Shown piece after piece: positions 1 through 5,630 of a DNA stretch of 11,140 nucleotides (positions are counted from its first letter, which is position 1; each line of letters opens with the position of its first letter). The translations under genes and the position numbers were made by a program. The notes beneath the pieces are model-generated. The model was not told the DNA's origin, made no database searches, and was given only the letters and a program-made list of their open reading frames with translations. This DNA is from JBGCDD01 sp045105075 (GTDB taxonomy: Bacteria > Pseudomonadota > Alphaproteobacteria > Rhodobacterales > Rhodobacteraceae), in contig JBGCDD010000078.1 of the NCBI GenBank assembly GCA_045105075.1, forward strand, positions 1 through 11,140, given 5' to 3'.

Positions 1-687
1 CGCGATCTGATCCAGCCAGGGGTCAAAACTTTGCCCGGTCAGCTCAACAGGCGGGTCGTCGCGGATTGTGCGCGCATAGTCGAGAAACCGCGCCCCAAAG
101 ACGTGCGGACAACTGTGATAAAAGAACCCGGCGTTGAAATACAGATGCCGGCGCCAATGCTCGATAGGCTGGGACAGATCGAGGCTGCTGTCAAAATCCA
201 ACCCGAACCGCGCATAAAGCGCGCCCCAAATCCCGGCAAAACCGGGCCCGTATAGCGTGGGTTGTGGCCAAGTGCCCTCGCAACGCTGCGACGCGCTGGG
301 GCGGGCAAAGTCAAACGGCACTTGCGTGATATCACCGGTGATCAGTGTATCAGTGTCGAAAAACACAAACGGCTCACCCTTTGGCATCGCGCTTAACGCC
401 TCGATCTTGTTGCCAAAAGGATAGCTTTGACCAAAGACTTCGTTGTCGAACGGGACGATGTTAGCCCCCAAACGCTCCAGTTCACCGCGCAGATCAGCAT
501 TAAGGTGCGACGGATCGCGCGACCACAGCGGCCCGGCCTGCGGGACCATCACGCACAATTTGCCCGAAAAATCAGGCGCACAGTGGCGCAACGTCGCCGC
601 AAAAACCAAGGCTTCGTATTGCAGCCGCCCACTTTGAGCGACGATCATGATATTGAACGCTTGGCGCGGGGCCTGATTGTTTGCCAT
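1..687 (-). CDS. putative GT-A/GT8-like glycosyltransferase, 3' end outside window
   Basis: An open minus-strand frame of 229 codons runs from ATG at 687 to the window edge without a stop, so the C-terminus is missing. Visible features are an N-terminal beta-strand-like segment (FNIMIVAQSG, residues 11-20), an NKIEAL segment at 93-98, the strand-plus-acid motif FVFFDTDTL at 107-115, YFNAGFFY at 183-190, and DPWLDQ near the cut end. In GT-A enzymes such as family GT8, a DxD motif binds the metal and nucleotide-sugar, and downstream N-(S/A)-G and DQ motifs are usual; the order here matches. No signal peptide or membrane segment is visible, so it is probably cytosolic. The ribosome site is weak. 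A second in-frame ATG at 720 would add 11 residues. The gene is divergent from the repeat protein at 819. The coding frame is strongly supported. The glycosyltransferase assignment is inferred from motifs, and donor and acceptor are unknown. Confidence 0.65.
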   Translation of the reverse strand, partial: MANNQAPRQAFNIMIVAQSGRLQYEALVFAATLRHCAPDFSGKLCVMVPQAGPLWSRDPSHLNADLRGELERLGANIVPFDNEVFGQSYPFGNKIEALSAMPKGEPFVFFDTDTLITGDITQVPFDFARPSASQRCEGTWPQPTLYGPGFAGIWGALYARFGLDFDSSLDLSQPIEHWRRHLYFNAGFFYHSCPHVFGARFLDYARTIRDDPPVELTGQSFDPWLDQIA

Positions 688-818
688 ACTGTGTCCAGCC
701 GCGAGCGATTGATGCGGCATCTGCTTTTGCAGGGACACTACAGCGCGTCCTTTGGGCTCAAAACCCCTGCATTTGGTCAGAGACTGTTTTTACGTGATGT
801 GTTGCAGGGAGACGTGCA
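688..818. promoter_or_regulatory. divergent intergenic region with nested dyads
   Basis: These 131 bases separate two divergently transcribed genes, so promoters for both should lie here. I see no convincing -35/-10 pair. Dyads are clustered in the half next to the minus-strand gene: GTGTCC at 691-696 mirrored by GGACAC at 733-738, an odd palindrome GATGC-G-GCATC at 711-721, and a small hairpin CTGC-tttt-GCAG at 721-732. They could be an operator or a 5' UTR structure of the glycosyltransferase-like gene. Function is not established. Confidence 0.35.
806..812 (+). promoter_or_regulatory. ribosome binding site of the repeat protein
   Basis: AGGGAGA lies 6 bases before the ATG at 819. It is a near-ideal Shine-Dalgarno sequence, which fixes this start even though the encoded N-terminus is unusual. 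Confidence 0.75.
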
Positions 819-1712
819 ATGTTTGAGATGCTTTTATTGATGCTATCGGTCAGCTTTCAGGCCGCCGGGACGGTCGGTGGTGCAGGGGCAACGCCGCCGC
901 CCTCTGCTGTGGCGACCGCTCCGACGCAAGTTGAACCCAGCCTGCCGGAATCGACGCCCGCCCCGGCGGCTCCGGCCTTGCCCAGCTTTGGTGCGCAAAC
1001 AACCGAGGCTGCGCCCGCGCCAGCTTTGCCCAGCTTTGGTGCTGACACAACCGACACGCCTGCACCGGCTTTGCCCAGCTTTGGTGTTGACACAACCGAC
1101 ACACCCGCGCCGCCCGCGTTTCCGACATTCGGAACGGCCGAAACCGAAGAAGATGTGGCCGCTGCACCGCCCGCGTTTTTGGCCCCGACCGAGGCGGCAC
1201 CGGCATTCCTGGCCCCCAAAGACGCCGCTGCACCCGCGTTTCTGGCTCCCGCACCCGCTCCGGCGACCCCAAGCTTTTTAGCGCCTGCACCAGCCCCGAC
1301 GGCTGCGGCGCCCGCACCTGCACCCGCGCCGGGCTATCAGGCAGAACCTCAGGTCGCGACGGGCAAATTCACCAGCGCGCTTGAGATCAAACCGATTCTG
1401 GAAGCCACCCGGGGCAGTTGGGTTGCGATGCGCGATGCGGACGGGATTGACCAACTTTATGTCAGCCATCTGTGGGCGTGGCGCTGTGGTATGCATGAAA
1501 TCCGCATTGGCCTGAACGGTGCGCCGCCCACGCCGTGGCCGATGCCACCGTGCCAGCTGCAATTTGCCTCGCCCAACGCGATTCCCAATGATGCGCTGCC
1601 GTTGCAGACCTTTCCGTATCAGTCGATCCAAACCATCGAGGTGCAAATCCTGTTGGATGATCTGACCCTGACCAGCGCAACGTTCCTGCGCCGCAACATT
1701 ATGATTCCCTAG
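819..1712 (+). CDS. Ala/Pro-rich repeat protein with unrecognised C-terminal domain
   Basis: This 297-residue protein does not match a family I recognise. Residues 1-15 contain a short hydrophobic run (LLLMLSVSF) without the positive charges of a normal signal peptide, so export is uncertain. Residues 18-172 are low-complexity Ala/Pro-rich: three repeats of the form ALPSFGxxTTxxxPAP begin at residues 53, 69 and 84, a degenerate fourth follows, and then four (A/S)FLAP motifs lie between 119 and 156. Residues 180-297 look folded, with aromatic and charged residues, a WAWRCGMHE segment (Cys223), a Pro-rich loop ending at Cys245, and alternating hydrophobic strand-like stretches to the end (FLRRNIMIP). 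The layout suggests a globular domain held on a flexible Pro/Ala linker, as in some cell-envelope proteins, but localisation and function are inference. The strong ribosome site and clean stop support a real gene. The gene stands alone, divergent from its left neighbour and 108 bases from nadX. Confidence 0.75.
   Translation: MFEMLLLMLSVSFQAAGTVGGAGATPPPSAVATAPTQVEPSLPESTPAPAAPALPSFGAQTTEAAPAPALPSFGADTTDTPAPALPSFGVDTTDTPAPPAFPTFGTAETEEDVAAAPPAFLAPTEAAPAFLAPKDAAAPAFLAPAPAPATPSFLAPAPAPTAAAPAPAPAPGYQAEPQVATGKFTSALEIKPILEATRGSWVAMRDADGIDQLYVSHLWAWRCGMHEIRIGLNGAPPTPWPMPPCQLQFASPNAIPNDALPLQTFPYQSIQTIEVQILLDDLTLTSATFLRRNIMIP
975..1112 (+). repeat. three in-frame 45-48 bp tandem repeats
   Basis: The units start at 975 (48 bp), 1023 (45 bp) and 1068 (45 bp), each opening with GC(C/T)TTGCCCAGCTTTGGTG. 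Units 2 and 3 differ at only about 4 of 45 bases, including synonymous changes, which points to fairly recent duplication. A fourth unit after 1112 is degenerate. The repeats are inside the coding sequence and keep its frame. Confidence 0.85.
1173..1334 (+). repeat. AFLAP-type low-complexity repeats in coding sequence
   Basis: Four copies of (A/S)FLAP, spaced by Ala/Pro/Glu/Lys-containing segments, occur at residues 119, 129, 140 and 152, followed by an (AP)n run to residue 171. The DNA is GC-rich and repetitive. Stop codons are scarce in the other frames, which creates spurious long open frames on the opposite strand. Confidence 0.75.
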
Positions 1713-1736
1713 GTTTTCACCCGACAAGACTCGAAC

Positions 1737-1795
1737 GCGGCCGGTTTGATCATGTGATGTGGGTCGCATCATAGATCGACGCTAAAACCGGCTGC
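1737..1795 (+). other. long interrupted stem-loop between repeat protein and nadX
   Basis: An 11-bp outer stem pairs 1737-1747 with 1785-1795 (one G-U). Inside it, GATC 1748-1751 pairs with GATC 1774-1777. After one bulged base, 1753-1759 pairs with 1767-1773 (one G-U) around a 7-base loop. A 7-base bulge (1778-1784) breaks the right side. There is no T-run after it, so it is not a canonical intrinsic terminator. It could be a Rho-assisted terminator or 3' end stabiliser of the upstream gene, an operator, or a leader structure of nadX, whose ATG is 25 bases further on. Confidence 0.5.
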
Positions 1796-1820
1796 CGTCG
1801 GGCCAACACCAGGAGCAGGC

Positions 1821-2615
1821 ATGAGCAAAATCGCGGTTATCGGTTACGGCGCAGTGGCCCGTTATTTGGCGCAGGCGGCCGCAGATGTGGGGATCGACAT
1901 TGCCGGCGTGATCACGCGCCCGGGGCGGGGCGACAGCGCGCGCGCCGTGTTTGGGTCAGTGCCGGTGTTTGACACTGTTGCGGCCCTGCCGATGGACGTC
2001 GAATTGGTGGTTGACTGCGCCGGCCACCCCGGCTTGCGCGCGCATGGGGCCGCTGCTTTGCAGACTGGGCGCGACGTGATCACAGTGGCAACTGGGGCTC
2101 TGGCTGACGATGCACTGATGCGCGACCTAACCGCCGCCGCGCTGGCGGGGCACAGCCGTTTGCGGCTGGCGTCCGGGGCGATCGGCGCGCTGGATGCGCT
2201 GTCGGCGGCGGCTGTCGGGCGGTTACACTCGGTCAATTATACCGGGCGCAAACCACCCGCAGGCTGGGCCGGATCGCCTGCCGAGGCGCAACTGGATCTG
2301 GCCAATTTGACCGAACCGGCGGTGCATTTTGACGGCAGCGCACGGGCCTGCGCCTTGGCCTATCCCAAGAATGCCAATGTGGCCGCGAGTGTTGCACTGG
2401 CCGGGTTGGGGTTGGATCTGACCCAGGCGCAGCTGATCGCCGACCCGGGCGTGACCAGCAATATCCACGAGGTCACCGCCGTGGGCGATTTTGGCGAATT
2501 CCGCTTTACGATCGCGGGCAAAGGGCTGCCCGACAATCCCAAATCCTCAGCGCTGACAGCGATGAGCGTGGTTGCGTCGGTCTTGCGCCGAGAGGCGCCG
2601 GTTGTTCTGGCCTGA
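1821..2615 (+). CDS. nadX: L-aspartate dehydrogenase (NAD(P)-dependent)
   Basis: This enzyme oxidises L-aspartate to iminoaspartate with NAD(P)+, releasing ammonia and oxaloacetate on hydrolysis. Iminoaspartate can also feed quinolinate synthase for NAD synthesis. The 264-residue length is normal for the family. Visible features are an N-terminal Rossmann dinucleotide motif (GYGAVA, residues 8-13), SGAIGALDAL at 118-127, the family hallmark YPKNANVAA at 181-189, SNIHEV at 213-218 carrying the likely catalytic His216, and NPKSSALTA at 239-247. The start is fixed by AGGAG at 1811-1815, five bases upstream. No nadA or nadC lies nearby, so biosynthetic versus catabolic use cannot be decided. Its stop is immediately next to that of dctM on the other strand, with no room for a terminator between them. 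A metabolic link to the neighbouring anthranilate genes is only speculative. The family assignment is firm. Confidence 0.92.
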   Translation: MSKIAVIGYGAVARYLAQAAADVGIDIAGVITRPGRGDSARAVFGSVPVFDTVAALPMDVELVVDCAGHPGLRAHGAAALQTGRDVITVATGALADDALMRDLTAAALAGHSRLRLASGAIGALDALSAAAVGRLHSVNYTGRKPPAGWAGSPAEAQLDLANLTEPAVHFDGSARACALAYPKNANVAASVALAGLGLDLTQAQLIADPGVTSNIHEVTAVGDFGEFRFTIAGKGLPDNPKSSALTAMSVVASVLRREAPVVLA

Positions 2616-3875
2616 TCAGATCAGCGCCGTCGACAGGATCGGCAGATAGCTCAGCAAAACCAACACGATGCTGACCGCCAACAGAAACGGCCAAAGCGCG
2701 GCAAAGATGGTGAACGGGCGCACCCCGGACATAGCCGAGGCGATGTAAAGCCCAACACCCACCGGCGGGGTCAGCAATCCCAACACAAGATTAAGCGAGA
2801 TCACAACGCCGAACTGGTAAGGGTCAATGTTGTAAGTGTTCATCGCAATCGGCAACAGGATCGGCGTGACCAGAATAAGCGCGGCAATCCCGTCAATCAG
2901 CATGCCCACAAACAGCAGGCACAGGTTGACGATCAGCAAGAACGTGAACGGATCGGATGTGACGGTAGAGATGAACGCGGCGAGTTTCTGCGGCAGTTCT
3001 TCGTAGATCACCACCCAGCCAAACACGTTGGCCGCCGCAATCATAAAGATCACCAGCGAGGAATTGATCGCAGTGCGCACGAACAGGGCGCCCAGATCGC
3101 GCGGGCGGATTTCACGGTAAATGATCCAGCCGACCAAAAACGCAATCAGCGAGGCGACGGCGGCGCTTTCGGTGGGGGTGGCGATGCCAAAGACAATGCC
3201 GCCGACAATCGCGATTGGGATCAAAAACGCCGGCAGGGCGGCGCGCAGAGCGGCAAAAGCCTCGGCTTTGGTCATCCATTCGCCCTTGGGAAATTTTTGC
3301 ACCATCCCGATCAGGGTCACCACAACGAAAAACGACGCCGCCAGGATCAGGCCTGGAATGATGCCGGCGATGAACAGATCGCCAATCGGCAATTGCGCCA
3401 ACACGCCGTAGATCACAAACAGCATCGATGGCGGAATAACCGGCGCCAGCAATCCGCCCGCAGCAGTGGTCGCGGCGGCAAAGCCCGGATCATAGCCTTC
3501 GTCCTTCATGGCGGGCACCATCGCGCGGCTCATCACTGCAATCTGGCTGGCCGCAGAGCCAATGATCGCGGCCATGAACATATTCGCCAGCAGATTGATG
3601 TAAGCCAAACCGCCGCGAAAGCCGCCGACAAACACCCGTGCCGCGCGCACAAGGCGCTGGGTCATACCACCTTCGTTCATCAATTCGCCGGTCAGAATAA
3701 ACAGCGGAATGGCCAGCAGACCATAGTTTTCAACGCCCGAGAACATCTGTTGGGCAAAACTGTCATAGAGCACGGTGTTGCCGCTTGCCCAGATGTAAAA
3801 CAGCGCGGTCAGGGCCAGCACCAATGCGATCGGAACCGACGCAAACAGCAAAATCAAAAACAGGGCAGGGGTCAT
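2616..3875 (-). CDS. dctM: TRAP transporter large permease subunit
   Basis: This is the 12-14-helix subunit of a tripartite ATP-independent periplasmic transporter, which carries the substrate across the inner membrane using a sodium or proton gradient. The 419-residue product is hydrophobic throughout. Typical family features are the N-terminal LFLILLFASVPIALVLALT helix, AIPLFILTGELMNEGG (55-70), the conserved loop and helix MAAIIGSAASQIAVMSRAMVPAMKDEGYDPGFAAA (about 101-135), and LLAPVIPPSMLFVIYG (142-157). I chose ATG 3875 because it overlaps the dctQ stop (ATGA, 3872-3875) and gives the usual N-terminus. The frame stays open to an upstream ATG at 4097, but those 74 residues are polar and proline/arginine-rich and lie over dctQ in another frame. 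It is the last gene of dctPQM and converges on nadX. Confidence 0.93.
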   Translation of the reverse strand: MTPALFLILLFASVPIALVLALTALFYIWASGNTVLYDSFAQQMFSGVENYGLLAIPLFILTGELMNEGGMTQRLVRAARVFVGGFRGGLAYINLLANMFMAAIIGSAASQIAVMSRAMVPAMKDEGYDPGFAAATTAAGGLLAPVIPPSMLFVIYGVLAQLPIGDLFIAGIIPGLILAASFFVVVTLIGMVQKFPKGEWMTKAEAFAALRAALPAFLIPIAIVGGIVFGIATPTESAAVASLIAFLVGWIIYREIRPRDLGALFVRTAINSSLVIFMIAAANVFGWVVIYEELPQKLAAFISTVTSDPFTFLLIVNLCLLFVGMLIDGIAALILVTPILLPIAMNTYNIDPYQFGVVISLNLVLGLLTPPVGVGLYIASAMSGVRPFTIFAALWPFLLAVSIVLVLLSYLPILSTALI

Positions 3876-4405
3876 AGCGCATTGTCCGCAGGTCCGGGGT
3901 GAAACAGATTGGCAGCCGAATGCAGCAAACTGCCAAAAGTAAACAAAACCACCGCCAGCCAGACCCAGGCCTTTTTGAAGCCCAGCGTGTTGGTCGGCTC
4001 GGAGTAGATGAAATTGAATGTGGCGCCTTGGAATGCGCGGATGTCCCAACCTTGGGCGGCCAGTTGGAAGGGCATGAACCAGCGCAAACAGATCCACACC
4101 AATGCACAGGCAAATACGAAAACCACAACATCAACACAGCGGCCCAAAATCGCCGACACAGCGGGCGAGACGAACTCCTGTACCACTGTTACTGCGATGG
4201 CTGTTCGGTAATGCAACGCGGCCGATGCCGCCAGAAATGTCATCCAGACCATCGCGTAAATCGCCGCCTCATCCACCCAATAAATCGCGTTGCCTGCGGC
4301 GCGGGTGATCACGTTGAGCAGGATCAGACCGGTGACCGAGGCGGCCAAAGCGGCCGCGCAAACGATTTCGACCCGGGCCCAGAAAGAGGACACACGATAG
4401 AGCAT
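3872..4405 (-). CDS. dctQ: TRAP transporter small permease subunit
   Basis: This is the four-helix membrane subunit that pairs with DctM to form the TRAP permease. The 177 residues show the expected plan: a short basic N-terminus and helix 1 (about 12-33, IVCAAALAASVTGLILLNVI), helix 2 (about 43-64), then helix 3 (about 84-109, including VDVVVFVFACALVWICLRW), and helix 4 (about 145-165). The motif VDEAAIYAMVWMTFLAA matches the conserved DctQ segment in which an acidic residue precedes an aromatic helix. The start is ATG 4405, with an AAAGG ribosome site about 8 bases upstream. It lies 54 bases after dctP across a hairpin, and its stop overlaps the dctM start by 4 bases, implying translational coupling. 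DctQ proteins diverge strongly, so the call leans partly on context. Confidence 0.9.
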   Translation of the reverse strand: MLYRVSSFWARVEIVCAAALAASVTGLILLNVITRAAGNAIYWVDEAAIYAMVWMTFLAASAALHYRTAIAVTVVQEFVSPAVSAILGRCVDVVVFVFACALVWICLRWFMPFQLAAQGWDIRAFQGATFNFIYSEPTNTLGFKKAWVWLAVVLFTFGSLLHSAANLFHPGPADNAL

Positions 4406-4426
4406 GAAAAAAGCCTTTACCTGCGT

Positions 4427-4453
4427 CGGCGGGCCCAGGAAACAGGCCCGCCG
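4427..4453 (-). other. dctP-dctQ intercistronic stem-loop
   Basis: A 9-bp perfect, almost all-GC stem pairs 4427-4435 with 4445-4453 around a 9-base loop, seven bases after the dctP stop. It has no adjacent T-run; the nearest, six T's, lies next to the dctQ start. It probably acts as a partial terminator or 3' mRNA stabiliser, letting the binding protein be made in excess over the permease, as is common in binding-protein-dependent transporter operons. The structure is seen; the role is inferred. Confidence 0.65.
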
Positions 4454-4459
4454 GTTGAC

Positions 4460-5437
4460 TTACTTCAATGCCGCTGCTGTCGCGCGCAGATCGGACAATG
4501 ACGGCGCTTTGGCGGCCCAGATGTCTTCCCATTTGCCCATGACATCGCCGAAAAAGCTGGCGTCAACCATTTTGAAGGTTTTGCCGACGGTCTTCAGGTT
4601 CTCGGTCCAGCCTGACTCTTTTTCGGTGTAGGTGGTCAATGTGCTGTCGACGGCTTTGGCCATCAATTCGCTGATCATCGCCTTGTCTTCGGCCGAAAGA
4701 CCCGCGTAAACGCGCGCCGAAATCAGCCCGACCATTGGGAACATCATGTGGTTGGACACCACGATTGTGTCTGCATGTTCGTGATATTTCAACACGTTGA
4801 TCAGCTCGACATCCATATCAATCGCATCAACCTGCCCATTGGCCAGCGCGTCATAAACCGCAGGCAGCGGCATCGGAGTGGGCGCGGCACCCAGCAGATT
4901 ATAGAAGTCAAGGATGGGATCAAACGGCGTGATGCGCAGCTTGAGCCCTTTGAGATCAGCGGCAGAGTTCACCTCGCCCCGGCTCAGGATCTGGCGCATC
5001 CCGGCACTGCCATAGCCAACACCAACGACGCCGGCCTCTTGTGGCAACACGGCCAGCATGTCCCGTGCGGTGTCGGACCGCAAAATCGCAGCCGCGTGGC
5101 TGATATCATCGGCCAGATAGGGCGCATAAAACGCACCAAAATTGGGCACCCGGTTGGACACCTCAGCCACGGTCAAAAACGCCATATCCAGCGCGCCAGT
5201 TTGCAATTGTTGCAACAGCTGCGCTTCGTTGCCCAGCTGGCGCGCCGGAAACACAGTGACAGAATGCGCGCCACCGGACGCTTCGCTCAGTTCATCTCCA
5301 AAAGCCGCAGCGGCCTTGGTCCAGACATGCGGCGGAGGGGTGATCAAACCAAGGCGGAATTCCTTGGCCGACAGCGGTGCCGCCATCAGAAGTGTCGCGG
5401 CCAGTCCGGCGGCAAAACCTTTTATAGTCAATGTCAT
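4460..5437 (-). CDS. dctP: TRAP transporter periplasmic substrate-binding protein
   Basis: This secreted receptor captures the substrate, usually an organic carboxylate, and delivers it to DctQM. The 325-residue product has a clear signal peptide: basic MTLTIK, a hydrophobic core, and APLSA at 20-24 before mature KEFRLG. The mature protein has the DctP fold signature: KEFRLGLITPPPHVWTKAAAAFGDEL at the start, QLGNEAQLLQQLQTGALDMAF (67-87), DLKGLKLRI (161-169) with Arg168 at the position that normally salt-bridges the substrate carboxylate, and VYDALANGQVDAID (194-207). The start at 5437 is fixed by AGGGAGA five bases upstream and by the signal peptide. An ATG at 5521 is in frame but would put 28 polar residues before the signal peptide. 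It is first in dctPQM and lies 193 bases downstream of the aryl-CoA ligase on the same strand. That position suggests anthranilate or another aromatic acid as substrate, but sequence alone cannot prove it. Confidence 0.93.
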   Translation of the reverse strand: MTLTIKGFAAGLAATLLMAAPLSAKEFRLGLITPPPHVWTKAAAAFGDELSEASGGAHSVTVFPARQLGNEAQLLQQLQTGALDMAFLTVAEVSNRVPNFGAFYAPYLADDISHAAAILRSDTARDMLAVLPQEAGVVGVGYGSAGMRQILSRGEVNSAADLKGLKLRITPFDPILDFYNLLGAAPTPMPLPAVYDALANGQVDAIDMDVELINVLKYHEHADTIVVSNHMMFPMVGLISARVYAGLSAEDKAMISELMAKAVDSTLTTYTEKESGWTENLKTVGKTFKMVDASFFGDVMGKWEDIWAAKAPSLSDLRATAAALK

Positions 5438-5630
5438 AGAAGTCTCCCTGTTGGTATTATTTGTTAACGTCACAGCTGAACCCAGCTCGCCTTTGAAATC
5501 AAACGCAGACAATCGGGACATGAGTCAGGCTCCTGTGCTTGAGTCTGTGCCAGCGTGGCGCAGATTGTACTGTGCAAACAAGCAAATTATCGCGCTGCTG
5601 CGTTTGACCATGATACCCCCAAAGCACGCG
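5438..5630 (-). promoter_or_regulatory. dctP leader and probable promoter region with three GCACAG repeats
   Basis: This 193-base non-coding stretch between the ligase stop and dctP is the longest gap in the minus-strand gene series, so dctPQM may have its own promoter here. Read on the minus strand, GCACAG occurs three times: 5575-5570, 5550-5545 and 5538-5533. The first runs into TACAAT (5569-5564), a good -10 match, but I find no -35 at the right distance, so the promoter call is tentative. No terminator hairpin with a T-run follows the ligase stop, so readthrough from the catabolic operon is possible. Confidence 0.4.
5443..5449 (-). promoter_or_regulatory. ribosome binding site of dctP
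   Basis: Read on the minus strand, AGGGAGA sits five bases before ATG 5437. It decides this start over the in-frame ATG at 5521, which would bury the signal peptide. Confidence 0.8.

Noticed and set aside
39..335. Minus-strand 98-codon open frame beginning at an ATG at 335
   Set aside because: It lies in a different frame from the 229-codon glycosyltransferase-like reading frame on the same strand, which has coherent GT-A motifs and explains the region.
850..1323. Two long minus-strand open frames opposite the repeat protein
   Set aside because: They arise from stop-poor GC-rich repeats. Their products are low-complexity mirror images without a ribosome site, while the plus-strand gene has a strong one.
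975..1334. Possible CRISPR-like or satellite repeat array
   Set aside because: The repeats are contiguous, in frame and code for Ala/Pro-rich units, and there are no unique spacers.
3297..3902. Plus-strand 201-codon open frame within the dctM region
   Set aside because: It is antisense to dctM, its product is His/Gln/Arg-rich and non-globular, and dctM has full family motifs.
3876..4097. N-terminal extension of DctM by 74 residues
   Set aside because: It overlaps dctQ in another frame, is not membrane-like, and the ATGA overlap at 3872-3875 gives the normal family start.
4748..5467. Plus-strand 239-codon open frame opposite dctP
   Set aside because: It is antisense to a well-supported binding protein, and the product resembles no protein and has no ribosome site.
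5586..5614. GATAAT (5591-5586) as a -10 box for dctP
   Set aside because: The nearest -35-like hexamer (TGGTCA) is only 13 bases away, outside the normal spacing.
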